Origin: Spirochaetales bacterium
Lineage (GTDB): Bacteria; Spirochaetota; Spirochaetia; DSM-27196; SKKC01
Reading direction: 5' to 3'
Length of the DNA: 5,276 nucleotides
NCBI GenBank assembly: GCA_007121695.1
Contig: SKKC01000156.1
Coordinates: forward strand, 1 to 5,276
This document shows, piece by piece, positions 1 through 5,276 of this stretch. Position 1 is the first letter of the stretch; each line of letters starts with the position of its first letter. The position numbers were made by a program, and so were the translations under genes. Under the pieces are notes generated by a model, which saw only the letters and a list, made by a program, of their open reading frames with translations, had not been told where the DNA came from and made no database searches.

Positions 1-141
1 GATCATTGCCGTCGGGATACGTTTGTCTGAAATGGTAAAGTTTTCAACCGCGCGCTGCGTCTGCGCGCCATAATACGCCGAGGCCGGGAGGCGGACTTCC
101 CCCATGGTGTCGGTTTCGATGCGAAATTGTTCAGTACTCAT
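1..141 (-). CDS. fumC: Class II fumarate hydratase, N-terminal fragment (runs off left edge)
   Basis: Class II fumarase reversibly hydrates fumarate to L-malate in the cytoplasmic TCA cycle; the family is an iron-independent homotetramer. Only the first 47 codons are in the window. They read as the family's typical N-terminus: a DTMGEV motif at residues 11-16, then YYGAQTQRAVENF at 23-35 and an IPTAMI segment at 42-47. GAQTQR favours fumarase over the related aspartate ammonia-lyases, which usually have a GVHTLR-like sequence here. The ATG at 141 is the furthest upstream start possible, because an in-frame TGA lies four codons before it with no other start between. No Shine-Dalgarno is visible upstream. 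The gene is divergent from the malate dehydrogenase operon, whose product acts on malate, the product of this enzyme. Catalytic residues lie outside the window, so activity cannot be judged. Confidence 0.93.
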   Translation of the reverse strand, partial: MSTEQFRIETDTMGEVRLPASAYYGAQTQRAVENFTISDKRIPTAMI

Positions 142-142
142 G

Positions 143-157
143 TGTATGGATCATACA
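143..157. promoter_or_regulatory. Short palindrome, possible operator at the fumC start
   Basis: TGTATG (143-148) and CATACA (152-157) are perfect 6-base inverted arms around a 3-base centre, GAT. The site covers the candidate fumC -10 (150-155) and lies one base from the fumC start codon (139-141). A bound repressor here would block fumC transcription. The symmetry is seen directly; the operator role is inference and no regulator family is recognised. At this size it could also arise by chance. Confidence 0.3.
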
Positions 158-180
158 ACGGGATGTCGGTCTCGTGACAA
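150..180 (-). promoter_or_regulatory. Candidate leftward promoter for fumC
   Basis: On the minus strand, TTGTCA (180-175, five of six matches to the sigma70 -35 consensus) is followed after 19 bases by TATGAT (155-150, five of six matches to the -10). The spacer is longer than the ideal 17, which weakens the call. The -10 is preceded directly by TTG. Transcription would be expected to start near 143-144, one to three bases before the fumC ATG, giving an essentially leaderless message. This fits the absence of a Shine-Dalgarno. The -35 overlaps the rightward promoter's -35. Confidence 0.4.
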
Positions 181-202
181 CTCATTTTCGGCATTGTATA
201 CT
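174..202 (+). promoter_or_regulatory. Sigma70-type promoter for the malate dehydrogenase operon
   Basis: GTGACA at 174-179 matches five of six bases of the -35 consensus TTGACA. TATACT at 197-202 matches five of six bases of the -10 consensus TATAAT. The spacer (180-196) is exactly the optimal 17 bases. Transcription should begin near 209, leaving an untranslated leader of about 22 bases that contains the Shine-Dalgarno AGGAG (219-223) of the first gene. This is the best promoter in the window. Confidence 0.72.
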
Positions 203-218
203 CGCACTCAAGACTATC

Positions 219-223
219 AGGAG
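219..223 (+). promoter_or_regulatory. Shine-Dalgarno of the first malate dehydrogenase-like gene
   Basis: AGGAG is followed by 8 bases and then ATG at 232. It fixes that start: the encoded protein begins directly with the first beta strand of the NAD-binding fold (MKQIGIIGAG), as expected for the family. Confidence 0.8.
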
Positions 224-231
224 AGATAATC

Positions 232-1140
232 ATGAAACAGATTGGCATCATAGGCGCCGGAAACACGGGCGCCAACACCGCGTTTTTCCTTGCGGAAAAG
301 CGGGTCGGACGTGTTGTGCTTCAGGACATCAAGGAAGGTCTCGCAATAGGCAAGGCTCTTGATATCATGGAAGAAGCGCCGCTCGCCCGGTATCAGTTCG
401 CTATACACGGGACAGACAACGAACAGGAAGCGCTGGACTCCGACGTTATTCTGCTTGCGGTCGGGGCAGTTCGCCAGCCCGGGCAGGACAGAACGAGCGT
501 CTGGAACGAAAACAGAACACTCGTAGAGGCCTTCGCGAACAAGCTCAAGGGATTCCAGGGGGTCGTGATACTTGTGACCGAGCCGGTTGACGCTTCGGTG
601 ACCCTGTTTCAGAAGATATCGGGAATGGAACCGGGAAAAGTGCTCGGCATCGGAGGAGCCCTCGACGGCGAACGCCTGCGCTATCTCGTCTCGCGGGAGC
701 TGCACTGTGTTACCGAAGATATTGACGCCCTGGTCATTGGGCGCCACGACAAGGACATGATCGTCCCGCAGGACTACACCCGGGTTTCGGGGATTCCGGT
801 CCGCTACCTCATGGATCAGTCGAGTCTGCACGCGATTGTCCAGAAAGTGAAAAACGCCGGAGACATTGTGCTCGAGACGAGCAAACGCAGCAGCGCCTTT
901 TACGCGCCTGCAATGGTAACGGCCGATATTATCCAGGCGATTCTGAACGACAGCAGGCGCATGTTCAGCGTATCGACGCCGCTTACCGGCCAGTACGGCG
1001 TGAAGGACGTTGCACTGAGCATCCCTGCCATGGTCGGCGAACACGGTGCAGAGCGCCTCTTCGAACCGCAACTGAGCGACGAGCAGGCAAAGAAGTTCCA
1101 GGAGTCGGCCGCAGCGATTTCGGCACTGGTGCAATCCTAA
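232..1140 (+). CDS. Divergent malate/lactate dehydrogenase-family protein with altered active site
   Basis: This 302-residue protein belongs to the NAD-dependent malate/lactate dehydrogenase superfamily, whose members interconvert a 2-hydroxy acid and a 2-oxo acid in the cytoplasm. The NAD-binding glycine motif is GAGNTG (8-13), with acidic D32 ending the second beta strand. R81 is at the position that selects malate/oxaloacetate over lactate; R87, D145, R148 and catalytic H172 also align with family active-site residues. Several usually fixed positions differ: the NPxD motif reads EPVD (117-120), losing the substrate-contacting Asn, and the GGHGD around the catalytic His reads GRHDK (170-174). 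By eye it is about one third identical to the next gene, so the two are old paralogues. It opens the operon, with its own promoter and ribosome site. It may be a malate dehydrogenase with changed kinetics, an enzyme for another 2-oxo acid, or a regulatory partner of its neighbour. Family membership is secure; substrate and activity are not. Confidence 0.85.
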   Translation: MKQIGIIGAGNTGANTAFFLAEKRVGRVVLQDIKEGLAIGKALDIMEEAPLARYQFAIHGTDNEQEALDSDVILLAVGAVRQPGQDRTSVWNENRTLVEAFANKLKGFQGVVILVTEPVDASVTLFQKISGMEPGKVLGIGGALDGERLRYLVSRELHCVTEDIDALVIGRHDKDMIVPQDYTRVSGIPVRYLMDQSSLHAIVQKVKNAGDIVLETSKRSSAFYAPAMVTADIIQAILNDSRRMFSVSTPLTGQYGVKDVALSIPAMVGEHGAERLFEPQLSDEQAKKFQESAAAISALVQS

Positions 1141-1144
1141 GGAG
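1138..1144 (+). promoter_or_regulatory. Shine-Dalgarno overlapping the upstream stop codon
   Basis: TAAGGAG contains the TAA stop of the first gene and the ribosome site of the second, 7 bases before ATG 1152. Only 11 bases separate the two genes. A ribosome terminating on the first would be placed to start on the second, so translational coupling and roughly linked synthesis of the two paralogues are likely. Confidence 0.75.
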
Positions 1145-1151
1145 TACAGCA

Positions 1152-2087
1152 ATGGCAAAAGTATCAATAATCGGAGCAGGCAATGTCGGGGCGACGACTG
1201 CCTACTTTATTGCAAAACAGAATATCGCCGACGTCGTTGTTCTCGATGTGGTGGAAGGGATGCCTCAGGGAAAGGCTGCCGACTTTCTTCACGGATCCGC
1301 ATCGGCGGGTTTCAGCCGTGACACGCACGGAACCAACGACTACGCGGACATAGCAGACTCTGACGTGGTGGTACACACCGCCGGCATTCCACGCAAACCC
1401 GGCATGGACCGCATGGATCTGCTGAAAACGAATGTAAATATTGCGAAAAACGCTGCTCTGAATATCCGGAAGTACGCGCCGAATGCGGTCGTAATCGGAG
1501 TCGCAAACCCGCTCGACGTCATCTGTATGGCCCTGTACCGGGAAACCGGGTTTCCTGCTGAACGTGTTATCGGAATGGCGGGCGTACTCGATTCAACACG
1601 GTTTCAGTATTTCATCGCCGAGCACATGAATGCATGGCCGGGAGACGCGAAGGCGATGGTCCTCGGCGGGCACGGCGACAGCATGGTGCCCGTACCCGAC
1701 TACACGTCGCTCGGTGGTTTTGCGCTACCGGAGGTCATGGACGGCGAGACCATCGACAGCCTCGCGAACCGGACCAAGACCGGTGGTGGAGAAATCGTGA
1801 AGTACCTGAAGACCGGAAGCGCCTACTACGCGCCTGCAGCGAGCGCGGCAAAAATGGTCGACGCGATCGTCACCGGCAAACGTCGAATCTGCGCCGCAAG
1901 CGCCTATCTGTTGGGCCAGTACGGCTATCGGGACATCTTTCTTGGCGTCCCGGTTATTCTCGGCTCGAGCGGCCTCGAGAAGGTAATCGAGCTGCCGCTG
2001 ACCGACGATCAGAAGACTGCGCTGGACCAGTCGGCGAAGGCAGTACAGGACGGCGTTGAAACGCTGAACTCTCTCGCCAGTTCATAA
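1152..2087 (+). CDS. mdh: Malate dehydrogenase (NAD-dependent, LDH-like type)
   Basis: The enzyme oxidises L-malate to oxaloacetate with NAD+ in the cytoplasmic TCA cycle. The 311 residues match the usual length of the LDH-like malate dehydrogenases seen in Chlorobium and Bacillus. All key elements are present: GAGNVG (8-13), D32 for NAD, the GIPRKPGMDR mobile loop (78-87) with R81 marking malate specificity and R87 for catalysis, N94, the NPLD motif (119-122), D147 and R150 in GVLDSTR, catalytic H174 in GGHGDSMVP, and a GSAYYAPA segment (222-229). It follows the divergent paralogue by 11 bases in the same operon and is followed by a terminator. It is the likely housekeeping malate dehydrogenase, supplying oxaloacetate to the citrate synthase at 4279-5276. 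The Arg at 81 argues against lactate dehydrogenase. No oddities were seen. Confidence 0.96.
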   Translation: MAKVSIIGAGNVGATTAYFIAKQNIADVVVLDVVEGMPQGKAADFLHGSASAGFSRDTHGTNDYADIADSDVVVHTAGIPRKPGMDRMDLLKTNVNIAKNAALNIRKYAPNAVVIGVANPLDVICMALYRETGFPAERVIGMAGVLDSTRFQYFIAEHMNAWPGDAKAMVLGGHGDSMVPVPDYTSLGGFALPEVMDGETIDSLANRTKTGGGEIVKYLKTGSAYYAPAASAAKMVDAIVTGKRRICAASAYLLGQYGYRDIFLGVPVILGSSGLEKVIELPLTDDQKTALDQSAKAVQDGVETLNSLASS

Positions 2088-2092
2088 GCCGC

Positions 2093-2108
2093 TTCAGCGT
2101 CTGCTGAA
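2093..2108 (+). other. Small hairpin just after the mdh stop codon
   Basis: TTCAGC (2093-2098) and GCTGAA (2103-2108) are perfectly complementary around a GTCT tetraloop, five bases after the mdh stop. No T-run follows, so alone it is not an intrinsic terminator. It may protect the mdh 3' end or be part of the nadE leader. The heptamer GCTTCAG at 2091-2097 recurs at 2120-2126, at the foot of the next hairpin. Confidence 0.5.
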
Positions 2109-2126
2109 TTCCGTGGTAGGCTTCAG

Positions 2127-2157
2127 GCCGCGACGCTCACGTGTCGCGGCTTTTTTT
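2127..2157 (+). terminator. Intrinsic terminator between mdh and nadE
   Basis: GCCGCGAC (2127-2134) pairs perfectly with GTCGCGGC (2143-2150). The helix can extend inward by a G-T wobble and a C-G pair to a TCAC tetraloop (2137-2140). Seven T residues follow at 2151-2157. This is a strong GC-rich Rho-independent terminator for the malate dehydrogenase operon. Its T-run is immediately followed by the nadE Shine-Dalgarno, so it also sits in the 5' leader of any nadE transcript. Confidence 0.92.
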
Positions 2158-2162
2158 GGAGG
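2158..2162 (+). promoter_or_regulatory. Shine-Dalgarno of nadE
   Basis: GGAGG lies 7 bases before ATG 2170 and directly abuts the terminator T-run. It supports the 2170 start over the longer reading frame, which would begin at a GTG inside the intergenic region and be translated through the terminator. Confidence 0.82.
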
Positions 2163-2169
2163 CTCACTC

Positions 2170-4266
2170 ATGACCGAGCACGGCACCTTCTTTAATCCCT
2201 ACGCGCACGGCTTCGCGCGTGTTGCAGCGGCGGTTCCCCGACAGCATCTGTGTCGTCCGGGTAAAAATGCCGAAGACACGATAGCTCTCGCGCGGCTTGC
2301 TGCCGATCAGGGGGCGCTGTGCGTGGTATTCCCGGAACTCGGGCTTACCGGGTACACGGCCGACGACCTGTTTCATCAGACGACGCTCCTGCGGGAAGCC
2401 GAACGCGCGCTTGAAACGATTCTTCGTGCTTCGGCGACCATAGATACGATCATGGTCGTGGGCCTTCCCGTACGCCGCGACGGGGCCGTCTGGAACTGTG
2501 CAGTCGTCTGCTGGCACGGCGCGGTCGTGTGCGTGGTTCCGAAAACATATCTCCCGAATTATCGGGAGTTCTACGAGAAACGATACTTCGCTTCGGCCGC
2601 ACAGGCCGGTTTTACGCAGATACTGATCGCGGGCGAGACGGTTCCCTTCGGGACGGACATTCTTGTCGAGGCACCGGCGGTTCCTGACTTCGTACTCCAC
2701 GCCGAAATCTGCGAGGACCTCTGGGCGCCGGTTCCGCCGAGTACCTACGCCGCGCTTGCCGGAGCCACGGTTCTTGTGAACCTGAGTGCGAGTAACATAA
2801 CCGTCGCGAAGGCCGACTACCGGCGACTGCTCGGTGCCGGCCAGTCGAGCAGATGCCTGGCTGCCTACGTGTACGCGGGTGCCGGCGAGGGCGAAAGCAC
2901 GAACGACATGGCGTGGGACGGTCACGCGATGATATGGGAAAACGGCGTTCTGCACGCCGAGAGCAGGCGCTTCGCACGAGAAGAACAGCTTATCTGCGCC
3001 GACATTGATCTCGAGTTACTCGTGAACGAGCGGCTGCGCATGAGCAGCTTCACCGACTCGGCGCGTGCTCCGGGTGTCCAGCCGGTGCGGCGTGTACAGA
3101 TACACGACCTGCGACGACCCCAGTTGTCGTCGCTCCCGCGGCGTACCATCGCGCGATTTCCCTACGTGCCCGCCGACTCGGACCGTCTCGACGAACGGTG
3201 CTTCGAGGCATACAACATTCAGGTACAGGCGCTCACGACGCGGCTTGAAGCCACGGGCATACAGCGCATCGTCATAGGTGTGTCCGGGGGGCTCGACTCA
3301 ACACACGCGCTGCTTGTCGCCGTGCAGGCCATGGACAGACTCGGCCTTCCCCGGACGAACATACACGCCTACACCATGCCCGGCTTCGCGACGTCTGCGC
3401 ATACCCGCGAAAACGCGCATGAGCTCATGCGGAAGCTGGGCGTGTCGGCGGGCGAGATTGACATACGAGAGGCCTGTCTGGCCGTCCTGAAGGACCTCGG
3501 ACACCCCGCGTCCGACGGCGAGGCAGTGTACGACGTTACCTATGAGAACGTTCAGGCCGGGGAACGCACAAGTCGCCTGTTCCGCCTTGCGAACCACCTG
3601 GGAGGTCTGGTGCTCGGCACCGGTGATCTGAGCGAGCTTGCCCTGGGCTGGGCAACCTACGGTGTCGGGGACCACATGAGTCATTACGCAATTAACGCGT
3701 CGGTTCCAAAGACGCTCATTCGCAGGCTGATCCGCTGGGTCGCCGACAGTGGCCGGGTGTCGTCCGACACAGCCAGCGTTCTCTACGCCATCCTCGCGAC
3801 TGAAATCTCGCCCGAACTGGTGCCGGGTGGAGAAGGCGACGATGCTGACGGCCCGTCACAGCGAACCGAGCAGTTCATTGGACCCTATGAACTTCAGGAC
3901 TTTAACCTGTACTACACCAGCCGCTACGGGTTTTCGCCGGCGAAAACAGCCTATCTGTCGTACGCTGCGTGGCACGATATCGACCGTGGAACATGGCCGG
4001 CAGACCTATCGCCGGTCGAGCGCCACTCGTATTCACTTGGCGAGATCAAACACTGGTTGTCGGTATTCCTGAAACGGTTTTTTGGTTCGAGCCAGTTCAA
4101 GCGCACATGCATTCCCAACGGACCGAAGGTTGGTTCGGGCGGGTCCCTGTCGCCGCGCAGCGACTGGCGCGCGCCGAGCGACGTCAGCGCACAGTTGTGG
4201 CTCGACGATCTGGAGCGTACGGTTCCCGACGAAGTCCCCATGGACCTGCCGAGAGCCGACGCATAG
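2170..4266 (+). CDS. nadE: Glutamine-dependent NAD+ synthetase
   Basis: NadE catalyses the last step of NAD+ synthesis: ATP-dependent amidation of deamido-NAD+, here using ammonia released from glutamine. The 698-residue protein is the long two-domain form, close to the roughly 680-residue Mycobacterium tuberculosis enzyme. Residues about 10-290 are a nitrilase-type glutaminase with a full Glu-Lys-Cys triad: E56 in FPELGLTGY, K125 in PKTYLPNYREFYE, C181 in EICEDLW. Residues about 340-690 are the synthetase, with the ATP pyrophosphatase loop SGGLDS (372-377), PGFATSAHT (404-412), YENVQAGERT (458-467) and LGTGDLSELALGWATYGVGD (482-501). A conserved tail, NGPKVGSGGSLSPRSDWRAPSD, runs from 650. 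The ATG at 2170 fits the Shine-Dalgarno and places the conserved YxHGFxRVAA block at residues 11-20, as in the family. The gene stands behind a terminator and is convergent with citrate synthase. No catalytic residue is missing. Confidence 0.97.
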   Translation: MTEHGTFFNPYAHGFARVAAAVPRQHLCRPGKNAEDTIALARLAADQGALCVVFPELGLTGYTADDLFHQTTLLREAERALETILRASATIDTIMVVGLPVRRDGAVWNCAVVCWHGAVVCVVPKTYLPNYREFYEKRYFASAAQAGFTQILIAGETVPFGTDILVEAPAVPDFVLHAEICEDLWAPVPPSTYAALAGATVLVNLSASNITVAKADYRRLLGAGQSSRCLAAYVYAGAGEGESTNDMAWDGHAMIWENGVLHAESRRFAREEQLICADIDLELLVNERLRMSSFTDSARAPGVQPVRRVQIHDLRRPQLSSLPRRTIARFPYVPADSDRLDERCFEAYNIQVQALTTRLEATGIQRIVIGVSGGLDSTHALLVAVQAMDRLGLPRTNIHAYTMPGFATSAHTRENAHELMRKLGVSAGEIDIREACLAVLKDLGHPASDGEAVYDVTYENVQAGERTSRLFRLANHLGGLVLGTGDLSELALGWATYGVGDHMSHYAINASVPKTLIRRLIRWVADSGRVSSDTASVLYAILATEISPELVPGGEGDDADGPSQRTEQFIGPYELQDFNLYYTSRYGFSPAKTAYLSYAAWHDIDRGTWPADLSPVERHSYSLGEIKHWLSVFLKRFFGSSQFKRTCIPNGPKVGSGGSLSPRSDWRAPSDVSAQLWLDDLERTVPDEVPMDLPRADA

Positions 4267-4278
4267 AGGCTGGCCGTT

Positions 4279-5276
4279 CTACTCCCGATCCGCCATGGGG
4301 ATAAAGGGCCTGTCGATTTCGCCCGTGTACGATGAAGACGGGCGATAGATGCGATTATCGTGGCGCTGCTCGATAATGTGACTCAGCCATCCACTCGCAC
4401 GCGACATTGCGAAAATAGGTGTAAACAGGATGGTCGGGACACCGAGCATCCGGTACACGGCACCCGAAAAGAAGTCTACATTCGGATATATCGGCTTTCC
4501 CTTTTCTTCCATTCGCTCACGGAAGACCCGCTCGACCTCCTTGAGCATGTCGAAATACGTGGTATCACCCCGCTGTTTTCCGAGTTCCTCGAGATAGCCT
4601 TCTATAATGATGGCCCGGGGATCTTTCGCTCGATAGACACGGTGCCCCATGCCCATGACCTTCCGCTTTTCGTCCAGCGCCGTGTTCACCCAGTCGGTGG
4701 CCGAGATGTCGCCGTTCGACTCTATCTCGTCGACCATGTCCATGACTTTCTCGTTTGCACCGCCGTGGAGAGGACCATACAGCGCACCAATCGCTGCCGC
4801 AATCGCGCTGTAGCAGGTGCTCAACGTCGACGCGACCACGCGCGCGGTAAAGGTCGACGCGTTCAGCCCGTGTTCGGCGTGAAGAATCAGACACCCGTCC
4901 ATGATCCGTCCGGCAAGCTCCGAGGGTTTTTCACCGTTGAGCATATACAGGAAGTTGGCACCGTGACTCAGGGAGTTATCCGGGTCGACGATGGGCAGTC
5001 CCTGCTGCACTCGATGCCACGCGGCAACCGCGCTCGACAGCTGCGGTATCAGGTGTTCCGCGTACAGGCAGTCAAACTCGGTGTCGCGACACCCTTCCGG
5101 GCCCGAATACGCGGCGAGATACGGTACGACCGTCTGCAGCATTTCCATGGGATGGCTGTCTCGGGGAAAGTCCGTAATCATCTTCTTGACGGGGTCTTCG
5201 AGTTTTCTCTTCGAGCGCATGGCCGACGAGAAATCTTCCAGCTGCTCTTCGTTCGGAAGCTGTCCATACAACAGCA
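4279..5276 (-). CDS. gltA: Citrate synthase, N-terminus beyond right edge
   Basis: Citrate synthase condenses oxaloacetate and acetyl-CoA to citrate, the entry step of the TCA cycle. The visible part is about 330 residues; counting the TTG codon at 5271 as residue 1, the catalytic residues are H169 in GPLHGGANE, H210 in MGHRVYRAKDPRA and D265 in NVDFFSGAVY. The substrate-binding segment HAEHGLNASTFTARVVAST spans 131-149. The C-terminal Y-T-G block followed by RPFIP matches the short (about 370-380 residue) bacterial form. The start shown is not real: the frame stays open past 5271 and the opening YGQLPNEEQL is internal in relatives, so some tens of residues lie off the window. The gene converges on nadE. 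A 2-methylcitrate synthase, a close relative, is possible, but the fumarase and malate dehydrogenase neighbours favour citrate synthase. Confidence 0.93.
   Translation of the reverse strand, partial: LLYGQLPNEEQLEDFSSAMRSKRKLEDPVKKMITDFPRDSHPMEMLQTVVPYLAAYSGPEGCRDTEFDCLYAEHLIPQLSSAVAAWHRVQQGLPIVDPDNSLSHGANFLYMLNGEKPSELAGRIMDGCLILHAEHGLNASTFTARVVASTLSTCYSAIAAAIGALYGPLHGGANEKVMDMVDEIESNGDISATDWVNTALDEKRKVMGMGHRVYRAKDPRAIIIEGYLEELGKQRGDTTYFDMLKEVERVFRERMEEKGKPIYPNVDFFSGAVYRMLGVPTILFTPIFAMSRASGWLSHIIEQRHDNRIYRPSSSYTGEIDRPFIPMADRE
4319..4345. other. Perfect inverted repeat in the 3' end of gltA, downstream of nadE
   Basis: TCGCCCGT (4319-4326) and ACGGGCGA (4338-4345) are perfect 8-base arms around an 11-base loop. 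The element lies inside the gltA coding sequence (about residues 309-318 of the visible part) and begins 53 bases after the nadE stop. Neither strand has a T-run after it, so it is not a classical intrinsic terminator. It could stabilise or help end the nadE transcript, since no terminator fits in the 12 bases between the genes. It may equally be a coding coincidence. Confidence 0.35.

Noticed and set aside
217..1167. Long minus-strand open frame (316 codons) antisense to the first dehydrogenase gene
   Set aside because: It mirrors a gene with clear family motifs, its translation shows no recognisable domain, and it has no supporting ribosome site. It is a by-product of codon bias.
2113..2169. 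Upstream extension of nadE to a GTG at 2113, giving 717 residues
   Set aside because: The added 19 residues would be encoded by the terminator hairpin and T-run, have no Shine-Dalgarno, and lie before the point where relatives begin. ATG 2170 has GGAGG at ideal spacing.
2088..2169. A known NAD-sensing riboswitch upstream of nadE
   Set aside because: The segment is only about 80 bases, mostly two simple hairpins, and I see no conserved core of a known NAD or other riboswitch class.
2551..2568. Perfect 7-base hairpin (CTCCCGA-ATTA-TCGGGAG) inside nadE
   Set aside because: It encodes the highly conserved LPNYRE motif around the glutaminase Lys loop, has no T-run, and is best explained as a coincidence of codon choice. 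No regulatory role is supported.
2164..2955. Minus-strand open frame of 263 codons inside nadE
   Set aside because: It lies wholly within the conserved nitrilase domain of nadE and its translation looks like arginine-rich antisense noise.
4565..4894. Second minus-strand frame within gltA
   Set aside because: It overlaps the conserved catalytic part of citrate synthase out of frame and is rich in Arg, Ser and His with no domain.
5269..5271. TTG at 5271 as the start of citrate synthase
   Set aside because: The frame remains open to the window edge, and the protein would lack the N-terminal segment that relatives have before the YGxLP motif.
1..5276. Mobile elements, CRISPR arrays, tRNA or rRNA genes
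   Set aside because: No transposase motifs, terminal inverted repeats, regularly spaced repeats or tRNA-like folds were found. Nearly all the sequence is occupied by five metabolic genes.

Overview
The window looks like core metabolism from a moderately GC-rich bacterium (GC clearly above 50% by eye). It is densely packed: gene starts mostly have GGAG-type Shine-Dalgarno sites, one strong sigma70-like promoter is visible, and one textbook intrinsic terminator is present. The phylum cannot be fixed from the sequence alone. The malate dehydrogenase is of the lactate-dehydrogenase-like type, the NAD synthetase is the long glutamine-dependent form, and the citrate synthase is the short dimeric-type form. 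That mix is found in several phyla. No mobile element, tRNA, rRNA or CRISPR array was seen, and no gene-free stretch exceeds about 90 bases.

Layout, left to right. Positions 1-141, minus strand, hold the first 47 codons of a class II fumarase (fumC) running off the left edge. Positions 142-231 are a divergent regulatory region. It carries a well-formed promoter for the rightward operon, a weaker candidate leftward promoter whose -35 box overlaps the rightward -35, and a small palindrome next to the fumC start. Positions 232-2087, plus strand, hold two tandem paralogues of the malate/lactate dehydrogenase family. The first (232-1140) is divergent, with several altered active-site positions. 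The second (1152-2087) is a canonical malate dehydrogenase. Positions 2088-2169 hold two hairpins, the second a strong intrinsic terminator whose T-run abuts the Shine-Dalgarno of the next gene. Positions 2170-4266, plus strand, are a full-length glutamine-dependent NAD+ synthetase (nadE). Positions 4279-5276, minus strand, are most of a citrate synthase (gltA), convergent with nadE across only 12 bases and running off the right edge without its N-terminus.

Fumarase, malate dehydrogenase and citrate synthase catalyse consecutive TCA-cycle steps (fumarate to malate to oxaloacetate to citrate). NadE makes the NAD+ that malate dehydrogenase consumes, so the neighbourhood is a functional cluster.

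The points most worth a second look are the altered malate dehydrogenase paralogue placed in front of the canonical one, the nadE gene that can only be transcribed through a terminator lying 12 bases before its start codon, and the compact overlapping fumC/mdh promoter region with a possibly leaderless fumC message. I see no clearly new multi-gene system.
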